Shown one piece after another: positions 1 through 4,828 of a DNA stretch of 5,862 nucleotides. The notes beneath the pieces were generated by a model that searched no databases, was not told the DNA's origin, and saw only the letters and a list, made by a program, of their open reading frames with translations. This stretch comes from Verrucomicrobiota bacterium. Lineage in GTDB: Bacteria > Verrucomicrobiota > Verrucomicrobiia > Chthoniobacterales > UBA10450. The translations under genes were made by a program, and so were the position numbers. Within the stretch, counting starts at the first letter, position 1. Each line of letters begins with the position of its first letter. The stretch covers positions 1-5,862 of the forward strand of contig QHON01000067.1 of NCBI GenBank assembly GCA_003218815.1. The letters are read 5' to 3'.

Positions 1-86
1 ACTGGCATAACAAAGGCTACCAAAGGGACGAGCCGCCGCCCGCAGAAGAACAGCGCTGTAATTCCAGAGACCGCGCGAAAATGCCG

Positions 87-92
87 TTGACA
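87..92 (+). promoter_or_regulatory. TTGACA hexamer, possible -35 box
   Basis: A perfect TTGACA lies in the 200-bp leader before the first lipoprotein gene. At 16 to 18 nt downstream the best -10 match is poor (CAAACT-like), so this is a weak promoter candidate. The rest of positions 1-320 holds nothing else I can support; the open frames there on both strands look random. Confidence 0.2.
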
Positions 93-320
93 AATTGGGG
101 AGGATTTTTCAAACTCGGCGTCGTCAAATAGATCTGAAATCGGGCGAAGGATGCTTCTCCCGGCGGTTTCCTCCTCTCTTTCAGACCTGCCGCTCGGAGG
201 ATGAAACTAGATACTGTAACCTCAAACGCCGCGGGTGCCTGGGGTGGAGTGCTCGCGATCACGACCCTGACATGCCGTGCTCAGGCCAACGGCGCAAACT
301 CGCTGGCTCTTTCTGTCCGC

Positions 321-1004
321 ATGCTTTCCTGCGGCTTGCTAGCGGTGCTGATTCTCTTCACCAGCTGTGCCCGAGAGACACTGTTCAAGTCGAACTTTGA
401 CCAGACCCCCGTTGGTCAACCGCCATCACATGCCCAAGCGGTCGGAACAGCAAATGTGGACGGCCCCGCAGGCAGCGTGGTAGTCGTGGCCCCGCCTGTC
501 ACAGCCTCAGGCAAGTGGGTCCAGATCAGCCAGCCCGGCGAACCGCAGTTTGTGGCATCGCTACAGGGTATTCTTGCCCAGGTCCGGGGCGATGGCACTT
601 ATACTTTTTCAACGATCCTCTTCATTCCTTCCGGGAGCGGTCCGGCGACAATCCGTTTTGAGAGCCAGGAGGTGGTCAGTCCCGACCTGCCTACGGTATT
701 TCTGCATCTCGATTTCATGCCGGACAACCGCGTCCGTATCGACGACGACCCGGGGACCCTCTTCGGGACGTTCCCACGGGATCAGGTCTTTATCGTTCAA
801 GTGACGCTGAACATCAATGCCTCAGCAGCCACCGCGCACACCGTGTTGTCTGGTGCTGGAGCCTCCGGTCAGGCGGATTACACTATCATTTCAGCATTGC
901 GTCCCGTGGCGCGGCAGTTTGGTGCAATCAGACTCATGATGGGCTTTCCCTCGACGGGAAGATTTGACGCCACAACCATCGTCGTGACGCGCAACACTGA
1001 ATGA
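321..1004 (+). CDS. predicted secreted lipoprotein, unknown function
   Basis: From the ATG at 321 this encodes about 227 residues. The N terminus is a hydrophobic stretch (GLLAVLILF) ending in F-T-S-C, a lipobox-like site with Cys16 as the likely lipidated residue, so the protein is probably exported and membrane-anchored. The mature part opens with a KSNFDQTPVGQPP segment, like the start of many extracellular beta-sandwich (LamG-like) domains. Alternating polar and hydrophobic stretches follow, with an acidic patch (RIDDDPG) near the middle, suggesting an all-beta fold; this is inference. No catalytic motif is visible. The frame is open back to an ATG at 201, which sits directly after GGAGG, too close for a normal ribosome binding site. 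I prefer 321 because it puts the signal sequence at the N terminus, but that start lacks both a clear ribosome binding site and a basic n-region, so 201 remains possible. It stands alone, with no operon partner. Confidence 0.75.
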   Translation: MLSCGLLAVLILFTSCARETLFKSNFDQTPVGQPPSHAQAVGTANVDGPAGSVVVVAPPVTASGKWVQISQPGEPQFVASLQGILAQVRGDGTYTFSTILFIPSGSGPATIRFESQEVVSPDLPTVFLHLDFMPDNRVRIDDDPGTLFGTFPRDQVFIVQVTLNINASAATAHTVLSGAGASGQADYTIISALRPVARQFGAIRLMMGFPSTGRFDATTIVVTRNTE

Positions 1005-1090
1005 ACTGATAGGGCAGGGGTATGAACGACGCTGATGAAACCGGCGATTGCATGCGAAGTGTGCGCGATTCCGCGCAAGCTGGTTTAACT

Positions 1091-1108
1091 CCCGCCATCC
1101 TCGGCGGG
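1091..1108. repeat. inverted repeat (hairpin), 6-bp stem
   Basis: CCCGCC and GGCGGG form a perfect 6-bp stem around the 6-nt loop ATCCTC. It lies about 85 nt after the lipoprotein stop. No T-tract follows on either strand, so it is not a convincing intrinsic terminator. Confidence 0.4.
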
Positions 1109-1143
1109 CCCGTTCGGAAGCGCCGAATGCATCTTGGAACCTG

Positions 1144-1159
1144 CCGATGATTTCATCGG
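1144..1159. repeat. inverted repeat (hairpin), 6 to 7-bp stem
   Basis: CCGATGA and TCATCGG are perfect reverse complements separated by TT; a 6-bp stem with an ATTT loop is the likelier fold. It lies in the gene-poor stretch between the lipoprotein and the repeat protein. Function is unknown and no T-tract follows. Confidence 0.35.
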
Positions 1160-1290
1160 GAGGTTATACCTGCTTACTTTCGCCACATCGCGAGACGACT
1201 CCCCGCGTGAGATATTGGGAAAAAATCGCTAGCAATCTCAGCAGAGCCGGTTGGAGTTGGGGCTGCGTCAGGCATGGATGTCGAGAATGA
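1147..1290 (+). pseudogene. truncated copy of the WSWGCV small-protein family
   Basis: The frame ends KIASNLSRAGWSWGCV and then diverges to a TGA at 1288-1290. A 37-nt block (1233-1269) matches 2891-2927 at 36 of 37 positions, and the longer copy there continues for about 40 more residues. Just after GTC this copy lacks the continuation. Skipping two bases reopens a frame reading MDVENERRFKVTARF, so an indel at the end of the conserved block is plausible. The only in-frame ATG upstream is at 1147, and the upstream residues look unlike a protein. I read it as a decayed fragment; the true 5' end is uncertain. The rest of the 1005-1481 interval holds two hairpins and a TATAAT-like box but no intact gene. 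Confidence 0.5.
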
Positions 1291-1365
1291 AAGGCGATTC
1301 AAAGTCACGGCGAGATTTTCAGTGACAGGCAGAAAAATACCCGAGACTCTTCCCGTTATGAGATG

Positions 1366-1371
1366 TATAAT
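1366..1371 (+). promoter_or_regulatory. TATAAT, possible -10 box for the repeat-protein gene
   Basis: A perfect TATAAT lies 110 nt upstream of the ATG at 1482. No good -35 hexamer sits 16 to 18 nt upstream. An alternative closer pair is TTGAGT (1417-1422) and GATAAA (1441-1446) with an 18-nt spacer. Neither is strong. Confidence 0.25.
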
Positions 1372-1481
1372 ATGTAGACACCCAAATAGTCTATGAACGC
1401 AAAACTCATACTGTTCTTGAGTTGCATAGCGGTGAAAATCGATAAACGCACACGAGCTGGCGGCGACGATACTTTAGTACC

Positions 1482-2276
1482 ATGAAAACGTTCTTTTCGA
1501 TCATTTTTGCGGTCGCCGTTTCCATTAGCACGGTTCGGGCCGGACAGGGCGGACACGGCGGCGGACAGGGCGGGCACGGCGGATACCATGGAGGACACAG
1601 CGGATACCATGGAGGACATGGCGGATACAGCGGATATCACGGGGGACATGGCGGATATCACGGCGGACATTTTAGCTCGATGTCGGCGCGAGGCGGACAC
1701 AAGTTCAGCCAAAACGGGTCGACATTCAGCCGCGGCGGCAAATGGAACAGCGGCAAATGGAGTGGCGGTAACTGGGGCGGCCGCAATTGGAGAGGCGGCA
1801 ACTGGGGCGGCGGTAACTGGGGCGGCTACAACTGGAGCGGAGGTGACCGATTCATCTTCAGCGGCGGATTTGGTTATCCGTACTACTGGGATTGGTACCC
1901 CTCTTGGGGCTGGGGTATTCCTTACCTGTTTAACTACGGCTATTATTCTTATGGGTATTATCCTTCGTATGGGTACGGGTTTGGTTATCCGTATTACTGG
2001 GATTGGTACCCCTCTTGGGGCTGGGGTATTCCTTACCTGTTTAACTACGGCTATTATTCTTATGGGTATAATCGTTCGTATGGGTACGGTAATGACTACT
2101 ACAGCGACCCCGCTTACAGTTACGGCCACGCCGATCGATCTTCCATTGCGCAGTTGCAGCGCCGGTTGGCTACAGCGGGTTACTACTATGGCGCCATTGA
2201 TGGAATCATGGGGCCGCAAACTCGTCGTGCGATTCGCGCCTATGAACGGGCGTACGGGGCACTTAGCATGCGCTAA
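1482..2276 (+). CDS. secreted Gly/His/Tyr/Trp-rich repeat protein with peptidoglycan-binding domain
   Basis: 264 residues. Residues 1-20 are a Sec signal peptide (MKTFFSII..., predicted cleavage after VRA). Residues 21-63 are a Gly/His repeat built on GYHGGH units, which could bind divalent metals. Residues 86-120 are GGNWG-type repeats. Residues 130-166 and 167-203 are two copies of a 37-residue Tyr/Trp/Gly block (FGYPYYWDWYPSWGWG and onward). Residues about 220-260 form a peptidoglycan-binding domain of the PG_binding_1 type: SIAQLQRRLATAGYY, then the hallmark G-x-I-D-G-I-M-G-P-Q-T-R-R-A-I, then a final helix. It is probably exported and held on the cell wall through that domain, with the repeats exposed. 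No enzyme domain is visible, so a structural or metal-binding envelope role is an inference. The ATG is the start because the signal peptide begins there; the ribosome binding site is weak. Two other frames stay open across the repeats because the codons are so repetitive. Confidence 0.9.
   Translation: MKTFFSIIFAVAVSISTVRAGQGGHGGGQGGHGGYHGGHSGYHGGHGGYSGYHGGHGGYHGGHFSSMSARGGHKFSQNGSTFSRGGKWNSGKWSGGNWGGRNWRGGNWGGGNWGGYNWSGGDRFIFSGGFGYPYYWDWYPSWGWGIPYLFNYGYYSYGYYPSYGYGFGYPYYWDWYPSWGWGIPYLFNYGYYSYGYNRSYGYGNDYYSDPAYSYGHADRSSIAQLQRRLATAGYYYGAIDGIMGPQTRRAIRAYERAYGALSMR
1581..1673 (+). repeat. Gly/His-coding tandem repeat, about 21-bp period
   Basis: Inside the repeat protein, units of GGATACCATGGAGGACA plus a variable codon pair recur (GYHGGHS, GYHGGHG, GYSGYHGGHG, GYHGGH). 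The first two units are almost identical in DNA, suggesting expansion by slippage. Confidence 0.75.
1737..1841 (+). repeat. GGNW-coding repeat, 15-bp period
   Basis: About six units encoding KWSGG, NWGGR, NWRGG, NWGGG, NWGGY and NWSGG follow in succession. Each unit carries one Trp, usually preceded by Asn. The units have drifted more in DNA than the 111-bp block downstream. Confidence 0.7.
1869..2090 (+). repeat. 111-bp tandem duplication (two copies)
   Basis: Copy one is 1869-1979 and copy two 1980-2090, head to tail and in frame (37 codons each). By eye the copies differ at four positions: one silent TAC/TAT, two changes turning YYPS into YNRS, and a silent GGG/GGT at the junction. The near identity, including third positions, points to recent duplication. 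The unit is very rich in Tyr and Trp. Confidence 0.92.
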
Positions 2277-2306
2277 CTGCGATTTCGATTGTTAATCTTT
2301 CTATTG

Positions 2307-2324
2307 GTTGATCTCGTAATCAAC
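2307..2324. terminator. weak bidirectional terminator candidate between convergent genes
   Basis: GTTGAT and ATCAAC form a 6-bp stem around CTCGTA, in the short gap between the repeat protein (stop 2274-2276) and the minus-strand TonB-like gene, whose stop codon (2320-2322) it overlaps. The stem is AT-rich and the T-tract is poor, so the call rests mainly on position. Confidence 0.25.
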
Positions 2325-2745
2325 TTCGGAAGGTGAACGGGATTCGTATCCGAACTACAACCGGCTGGCCATGTTTGCGCGCCGGGTCGAACCGCCAAGT
2401 TTGCACGGCATACATTGCTTCCTTTGCAAATGGGTAAGCTGTGGCCGTTATGGGGCGAATATCGCTGGTCGCGCCATCGGCTGTGACGCCGAACTCAACA
2501 ACGGCATAACCCCAGTGACGCCTTTTGGATTCCCTCGCAGGAAAAAAAGGGGCATAGCCTTTCAAGAACTTCGGCGGCGTGTCGTAAGCACTCGAAGGTG
2601 TAACGGACGTCATATAAGTCGCTACTTGTTTTTCGGGCATCGGATTGCCTTCAACCGCCAGTTTTGGAGAGGAACAAGCGTAAAGAAGCAGCGTTGTTAT
2701 TAGACTGAGTGCGGCAAAACCGCGATCAACGAGGTATTGGCTCAT
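2320..2745 (-). CDS. short lipoprotein with TonB-like C-terminal domain
   Basis: From the ATG at 2745 this encodes 141 residues. Residues 1-23 are a signal sequence (hydrophobic ALSLITTLLLYA) ending in Y-A-C-S-S, so Cys24 is the probable lipid anchor; Tyr two residues before Cys is unusual for a lipobox. Residues about 78-140 match the TonB C-terminal fold: a WGYAVVEFGVTADG strand-turn, a central helix (FAKEAMYAVQTWRFDPA) with the family's W-R-F/Y-x-P signature, and a final VVVRIRIPFTF strand. There is no proline-rich linker of classical TonB length and no N-terminal transmembrane anchor. It is therefore more likely a stand-alone TonB-domain lipoprotein than a full energy transducer. The frame continues upstream to 2877, but those 44 residues would bury the signal sequence, so I chose 2745. 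Confidence 0.82.
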   Translation of the reverse strand: MSQYLVDRGFAALSLITTLLLYACSSPKLAVEGNPMPEKQVATYMTSVTPSSAYDTPPKFLKGYAPFFPARESKRRHWGYAVVEFGVTADGATSDIRPITATAYPFAKEAMYAVQTWRFDPARKHGQPVVVRIRIPFTFRS

Positions 2746-2790
2746 AACCGATTCTTTGAGAGAATGACCTTCAGCTTTGAGCATTGCTGT

Positions 2791-2814
2791 TTGTTGGTAC
2801 TTCAGCACCAACAA
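2791..2814. repeat. inverted repeat upstream of the TonB-like lipoprotein gene
   Basis: TTGTTGGT and ACCAACAA are perfect 8-bp arms around an 8-nt loop that can add one inner C-G pair. It lies about 45 nt upstream of the minus-strand start at 2745, so it would be in the 5' leader or promoter region. An operator or leader hairpin is possible; no T-tract follows. Confidence 0.35.
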
Positions 2815-2861
2815 GAGCATCTGTCTAAACTTATCATTCAGAAATCCGAGATGATCGAAGG

Positions 2862-3059
2862 GTGGATCAAAGCTCACGATTGAGCGCTGACAATCTCAGC
2901 AAAGCCGGTTGGAGTTGGGGCTGCGTCTCAGCCGTGGATTCTCGCCGGCGAACAATCTGGATTGCCGATGCGCATCGCGACGACGGAAAACGCTTCATTG
3001 TGCGTGCGGATGAAAAGTTGAGTGCTTTTTGGAGCTTGAAGCGGCGATTCTGTCGTTAG
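2862..3059 (+). CDS. WSWGCV-family small protein, probably frameshifted at the C terminus
   Basis: The frame gives up to 65 residues from a GTG at 2862. The core reads ADNLSKAGWSWGCV, then a strand-turn-strand like part (RTIWIADAHRDDGKRFIVRAD) and EKLSAF. After SAF the frame gives WSLKRRFCR and stops. If the run of five T at 3026-3030 had six, it would read SAFLELEAAILSL, a natural amphipathic helix, so I infer a one-base loss in the homopolymer (mutation or sequencing error). The start is uncertain: no good ribosome binding site precedes the GTG, and a TTG follows shortly. The function is unknown to me; I recall similar short proteins in many copies in soil Verrucomicrobiota. A shorter copy of the core lies at 1233-1269. 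Confidence 0.6.
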   Translation: MDQSSRLSADNLSKAGWSWGCVSAVDSRRRTIWIADAHRDDGKRFIVRADEKLSAFWSLKRRFCR

Positions 3060-3119
3060 TTTGGAACGACCTTCAGAGCGCGCGTCCCTTGGGACGAATC
3101 GCTCGGAGCTGAGGACTAA

Positions 3120-3134
3120 TTCAGTTCGACTGAA
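3120..3134. promoter_or_regulatory. perfect inverted repeat, possible operator of the ABM gene
   Basis: TTCAGT-TCG-ACTGAA is a perfect 6-bp dyad with a 3-bp spacer, about 48 nt before the ATG at 3182. Size and place fit a regulator half-site pair or a small leader hairpin. No regulator gene is present nearby. Confidence 0.3.
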
Positions 3135-3167
3135 ACTGAAACAAAGATACGATCTCCATAGCTGGAC

Positions 3168-3174
3168 GAGGAGA
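3168..3174 (+). promoter_or_regulatory. ribosome binding site of the ABM gene
   Basis: GAGGAGA is spaced 7 nt before the ATG at 3182. It is the clearest Shine-Dalgarno sequence in the window and fixes that start. Confidence 0.75.
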
Positions 3175-3181
3175 TCACGAC

Positions 3182-3484
3182 ATGACCACGAAAGCATTAT
3201 TTGTTCGACTGGAGGCAAAACCGGGCAAAGAAAACGAAGTCGCCAAATTCCTGCGCGACGCGCAGGGTTTGGTGCAACAAGAGCCCGCAACAACCGCCTG
3301 GTTCGCCATTCGACTTGGTTCAACCATCTTCGCCATCTTCGATGCATTTCCGGATGACGCCGGACGCGACGCGCACCTGTCGGGAAAAGTTGCCGAGGCG
3401 CTGATGGAGAAAGCGCCCGAGCTACTAGCGGAGCCGCCTAAGATTGAGAAGGCAGACGTATTGGCAGACAGGTTACTGGATTAA
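3182..3484 (+). CDS. antibiotic biosynthesis monooxygenase (ABM) domain protein
   Basis: 100 residues, the usual length for a single-domain ABM protein. It opens with a beta strand (TTKALFVRLEAKPG), then the typical helix KENEVAKFLRDAQGLVQQEPATTAWFAIRL, a strand IFAIFDAFPDDAGRDAHL, and a helix AEALMEKAPELLAEPP. This order matches the ferredoxin-like ABM fold of YgiN-like quinol monooxygenases and related small oxygenases, which act in the cytoplasm as dimers without metal or flavin. The W-F-A-I and D-A-F-x-D-x-x-G-R-D-A-H segments are characteristic of this group. The substrate cannot be told from sequence. It appears to be a single-gene unit, with a strong ribosome binding site and an inverted repeat upstream; no terminator was recognised. 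Confidence 0.88.
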   Translation: MTTKALFVRLEAKPGKENEVAKFLRDAQGLVQQEPATTAWFAIRLGSTIFAIFDAFPDDAGRDAHLSGKVAEALMEKAPELLAEPPKIEKADVLADRLLD

Positions 3485-3672
3485 TCGGCCTAAACATTTG
3501 CGACAAACGCAGTGATGCGACTCGTCATTGTCCGCTAGGTTGAACCGCGCGTGCCGCCGAAAGCACGAAACGCGGCGGAATCCGCTGCGATTCGGGTGTG
3601 AAGTTGCAGACGGCCTCTCGGAGGCAGTAAATCCTGCTCGACTCCGACCCCGCGTTTTTCCATGATAGGCAG

Positions 3673-3912
3673 ATGGAAGTCGAAGAGTACAAAATTATTG
3701 AAAGCCCAAACCTCGGTTCGCTCGCCGAAAAAGTGAATGCTGCGCTGAATGAAGGTTGGCAACCATATGCCGCACCTTTTGGTGCCGTCGCTGGACGTTG
3801 CCAAGCCATGGTGAAGTTTCGCCGACCAACGGCCGCTGAGACATCGCCGCCGCGAGCCGCTGACATCGCACTCGGCGCAATCCATTCCCGAAGCGAGCTG
3901 TCGAATGTCTGA
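3673..3912 (+). CDS. DUF1737-like small protein
   Basis: 79 residues. Residues 5-50 (EYKIIESPNLGSLAEKVNAA, then LNEGWQPY, a loop, and RCQAMVKF) match the DUF1737 pattern: a strand, a helix with an A/L-x-x-K-V-N core, the G-W-x-P/L turn, and a closing Q-A-M-V-K strand. The biochemical role of this domain is unknown to me. Residues 51-79 (RPTAAETSPPRAADIALG and onward) are a low-complexity tail probably outside the domain. A weak AGGCAG precedes the ATG. The stop overlaps the ATG of the next tiny frame by 8 nt. Two long antisense frames cover this gene but show no protein-like features. The preceding interval 3485-3672 holds no gene I can support. Confidence 0.78.
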   Translation: MEVEEYKIIESPNLGSLAEKVNAALNEGWQPYAAPFGAVAGRCQAMVKFRRPTAAETSPPRAADIALGAIHSRSELSNV

Positions 3913-4030
3913 TGGGGTGAGTGCGCGCCAGGTGCTGGCCACGCCCGGCATTTCGGTAGAGGCTTTGATTGAAGCGCGTTAAGAGATTTTTAAACGACAC
4001 GGCAACGAAATGGTTACGACGCCTCTTTGA
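3905..4030 (+). pseudogene. tiny ORF interrupted by an in-frame TAA
   Basis: The ATG at 3905 overlaps the DUF1737-like gene's end. The frame gives MSDGVSARQVLATPGISVEA, LIEAR, then TAA at 3980-3982, then continues in the same frame as EIFKRHGNEMVTTPL to TGA at 4028-4030. The stretch after TAA completes a natural helix (EALIEAR-x-EIFKRHG), so a single CAA or CAG to TAA change in a roughly 41-residue protein is a reasonable reading. Its 3' end overlaps the antisense tail ending at 4014 by 17 nt, so both cannot easily be functional. No family is recognised. Confidence 0.35.
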
Positions 4031-4163
4031 AATCGCCCTTGTACTCGTGCGTCTCGATCACATCGCCAGCGTCATCGAAAACGTAAATCACCGCGTCATG
4101 TGAGCGGCTGCGAAACTCAGTTTTCCTTTGTTGGATTTGTTGTTTGTGTTGTGTCAGTGGCAC
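4014..4163 (-). pseudogene. DAVI-tail small protein, copy 1
   Basis: This frame carries FRSRSHDAVIYVFDDAG, then DVIETHEYKGDFKEAS and a stop. The only start-like codon is a GTG at 4163, inside the upstream minus-strand ORF, which it overlaps by 47 nt in another frame; the first 14 residues (VPLTQHKQQIQQRK) look like read-through of that gene. The tail aligns with the second copy at 4626-4793 (D-A-V-I, V-Y/F-D, A-G, V-V/I-E-T-H-E, G-D-F-R/K-E). It may be a gene fragment that lost its own N terminus, or be expressed by overlap or frameshifting. Function unknown. Confidence 0.45.
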
Positions 4164-4305
4164 CGAACAGCAATTGATACCCGCCCTTGACGTCCTGTTT
4201 CGGAATCAGGTCATCTAGGCGAATCAATTTATCTTTTCTGCGCTTGGGCCTTTGATCTCCCGATTCCCCGGCGGGCGCATTCTTTTTCGTCTTCGGTGCA
4301 CTCAC
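4117..4305 (-). CDS. small basic protein with double-glycine motif, hypothetical
   Basis: 62 residues from a GTG start at 4305. Residues 1-26 are charged and probably disordered (SAPKTKKNAPAGESGDQRPK, RRKD). Residues 27-42 read KLIRLDDLIPKQDVKGG, an amphipathic L-x-x-L-I-P segment ending in Gly-Gly, followed by YQLLFGATDT and a Thr-rich end. The pattern resembles a double-glycine leader peptide, as in bacteriocins and other RiPP precursors, though a real leader would sit at the N terminus and no modifying enzyme is adjacent. The frame is open upstream to 4449 without an ATG, encoding RGFDLISYG among other residues, so the true start may be elsewhere or the gene may be a remnant. I recall similar small proteins in soil Verrucomicrobiota, but no function. 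Confidence 0.5.
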   Translation of the reverse strand: MSAPKTKKNAPAGESGDQRPKRRKDKLIRLDDLIPKQDVKGGYQLLFGATDTTQTTNPTKEN

Positions 4306-4330
4306 TTGGGCTTCTTGTCTTTCGAGGGAT

Positions 4331-4352
4331 GGAATCCCCTGCTGAGGATTCC
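4331..4352. repeat. inverted repeat, 7-bp stem
   Basis: GGAATCC and GGATTCC form a perfect 7-bp stem around an 8-nt loop, about 25 nt upstream of the GTG at 4305. No T-tract follows. It could be a leader hairpin of the minus-strand ORF. Apart from this, 4306-4625 holds only the upstream extension of that frame and no supported gene. Confidence 0.3.
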
Positions 4353-4625
4353 TTAATGATCGGATGCGGACGGTCTCGCGGTTGCCATAGCTGATCAGAT
4401 CAAAGCCGCGGGGCGGCCCGGGCGCCGGCGGATTTCGTAACGCGCGTTCTCATGTCTGCAATATGCTTGGCCACGCGCGATTCATTCGCTATCGGACTTT
4501 AAGTCGCATATGGCCGATTTTTCTTGTCAGTCATCGGCGCGTTCCGCATAATCTTCGCAGCGGAGGTTAAGTTAAGGGCGGTTATTCTTTCTTATTTTCC
4601 TTCTAAGGATGGCCGCCCGAACTTT

Positions 4626-4793
4626 TTAGAACTCGCGGAAATCGCCCGCGTGCTCGTGCGTCTCGACCACGTTGCCAGCTTCATCGTAAACCGAATCACA
4701 GCATCACAGCTTTCGATCCGCCGCAGCCGTCGTCAGGCCGGAGAAAGAAACCAAAATAGCAGACGCGCACCGCCACAACGGAAGGAGATTCAT
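4626..4793 (-). pseudogene. DAVI-tail small secreted protein, copy 2, interrupted by TGA
   Basis: The ATG at 4793 begins MNLLPLWRCASAILVSFSG, then LTTAAADRKL, a clear Sec signal peptide with an A-A-A cleavage region. A TGA follows at 4704-4706, after which the same frame continues CCDSVYDEAGNVVETHEH, AGDFREF and TAA at 4626-4628. In the neighbouring frame the bases just after the TGA read CDAVIR, the expected family residues. One inserted base before and one missing base after this stretch (CGGTT where CGGGTT is expected) therefore explain both the stop and the lost DAVIRV. The intact ancestor would be a roughly 55-residue secreted protein. It diverges from the peptidase gene, with 35 nt between starts. 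Function unknown. Confidence 0.55.
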
Positions 4794-4828
4794 CGTTAGT
4801 GCTGACGATGCACTGGCTTCAATAAACC

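Noticed and set aside
17..400. Open frames on both strands at the left edge
   Set aside because: No signal peptide, domain or ribosome binding site; compositions look random.
1581..1841. Possible CRISPR array from short regular repeats
   Set aside because: Periods are 15 and 21 bp in phase with codons and there are no unique spacers; these are protein-coding repeats.
1356..2219. 287-codon antisense ORF opposite the repeat protein
   Set aside because: It mirrors the repeat codons (Val/Ile/Pro/Ala low complexity), has no domain, and the plus strand has a signal peptide and a real peptidoglycan-binding domain.
1507..2295. Second long plus-strand frame inside the repeat gene
   Set aside because: It is the +1 shadow of the repeats (Asp/Thr/Ala/Met runs) with no recognisable domain or start signal.
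3590..3660. tRNA-like T-arm resemblance
   Set aside because: No acceptor stem or anticodon arm can be built around it.
3525..3951. Minus-strand ORFs of 113 and 138 codons
   Set aside because: They are antisense to the DUF1737-like gene, which has a recognisable domain; the antisense products have none.
4704..4706. In-frame TGA followed by two Cys codons as a selenocysteine site
   Set aside because: A pair of compensating one-base indels restores the family residues without recoding, and no selenoprotein family or clear SECIS-like hairpin was recognised.
4524..4799. 91-codon plus-strand ORF
   Set aside because: It starts at TTG without a ribosome binding site and is antisense to the conserved DAVI-tail copy; no domain is visible.
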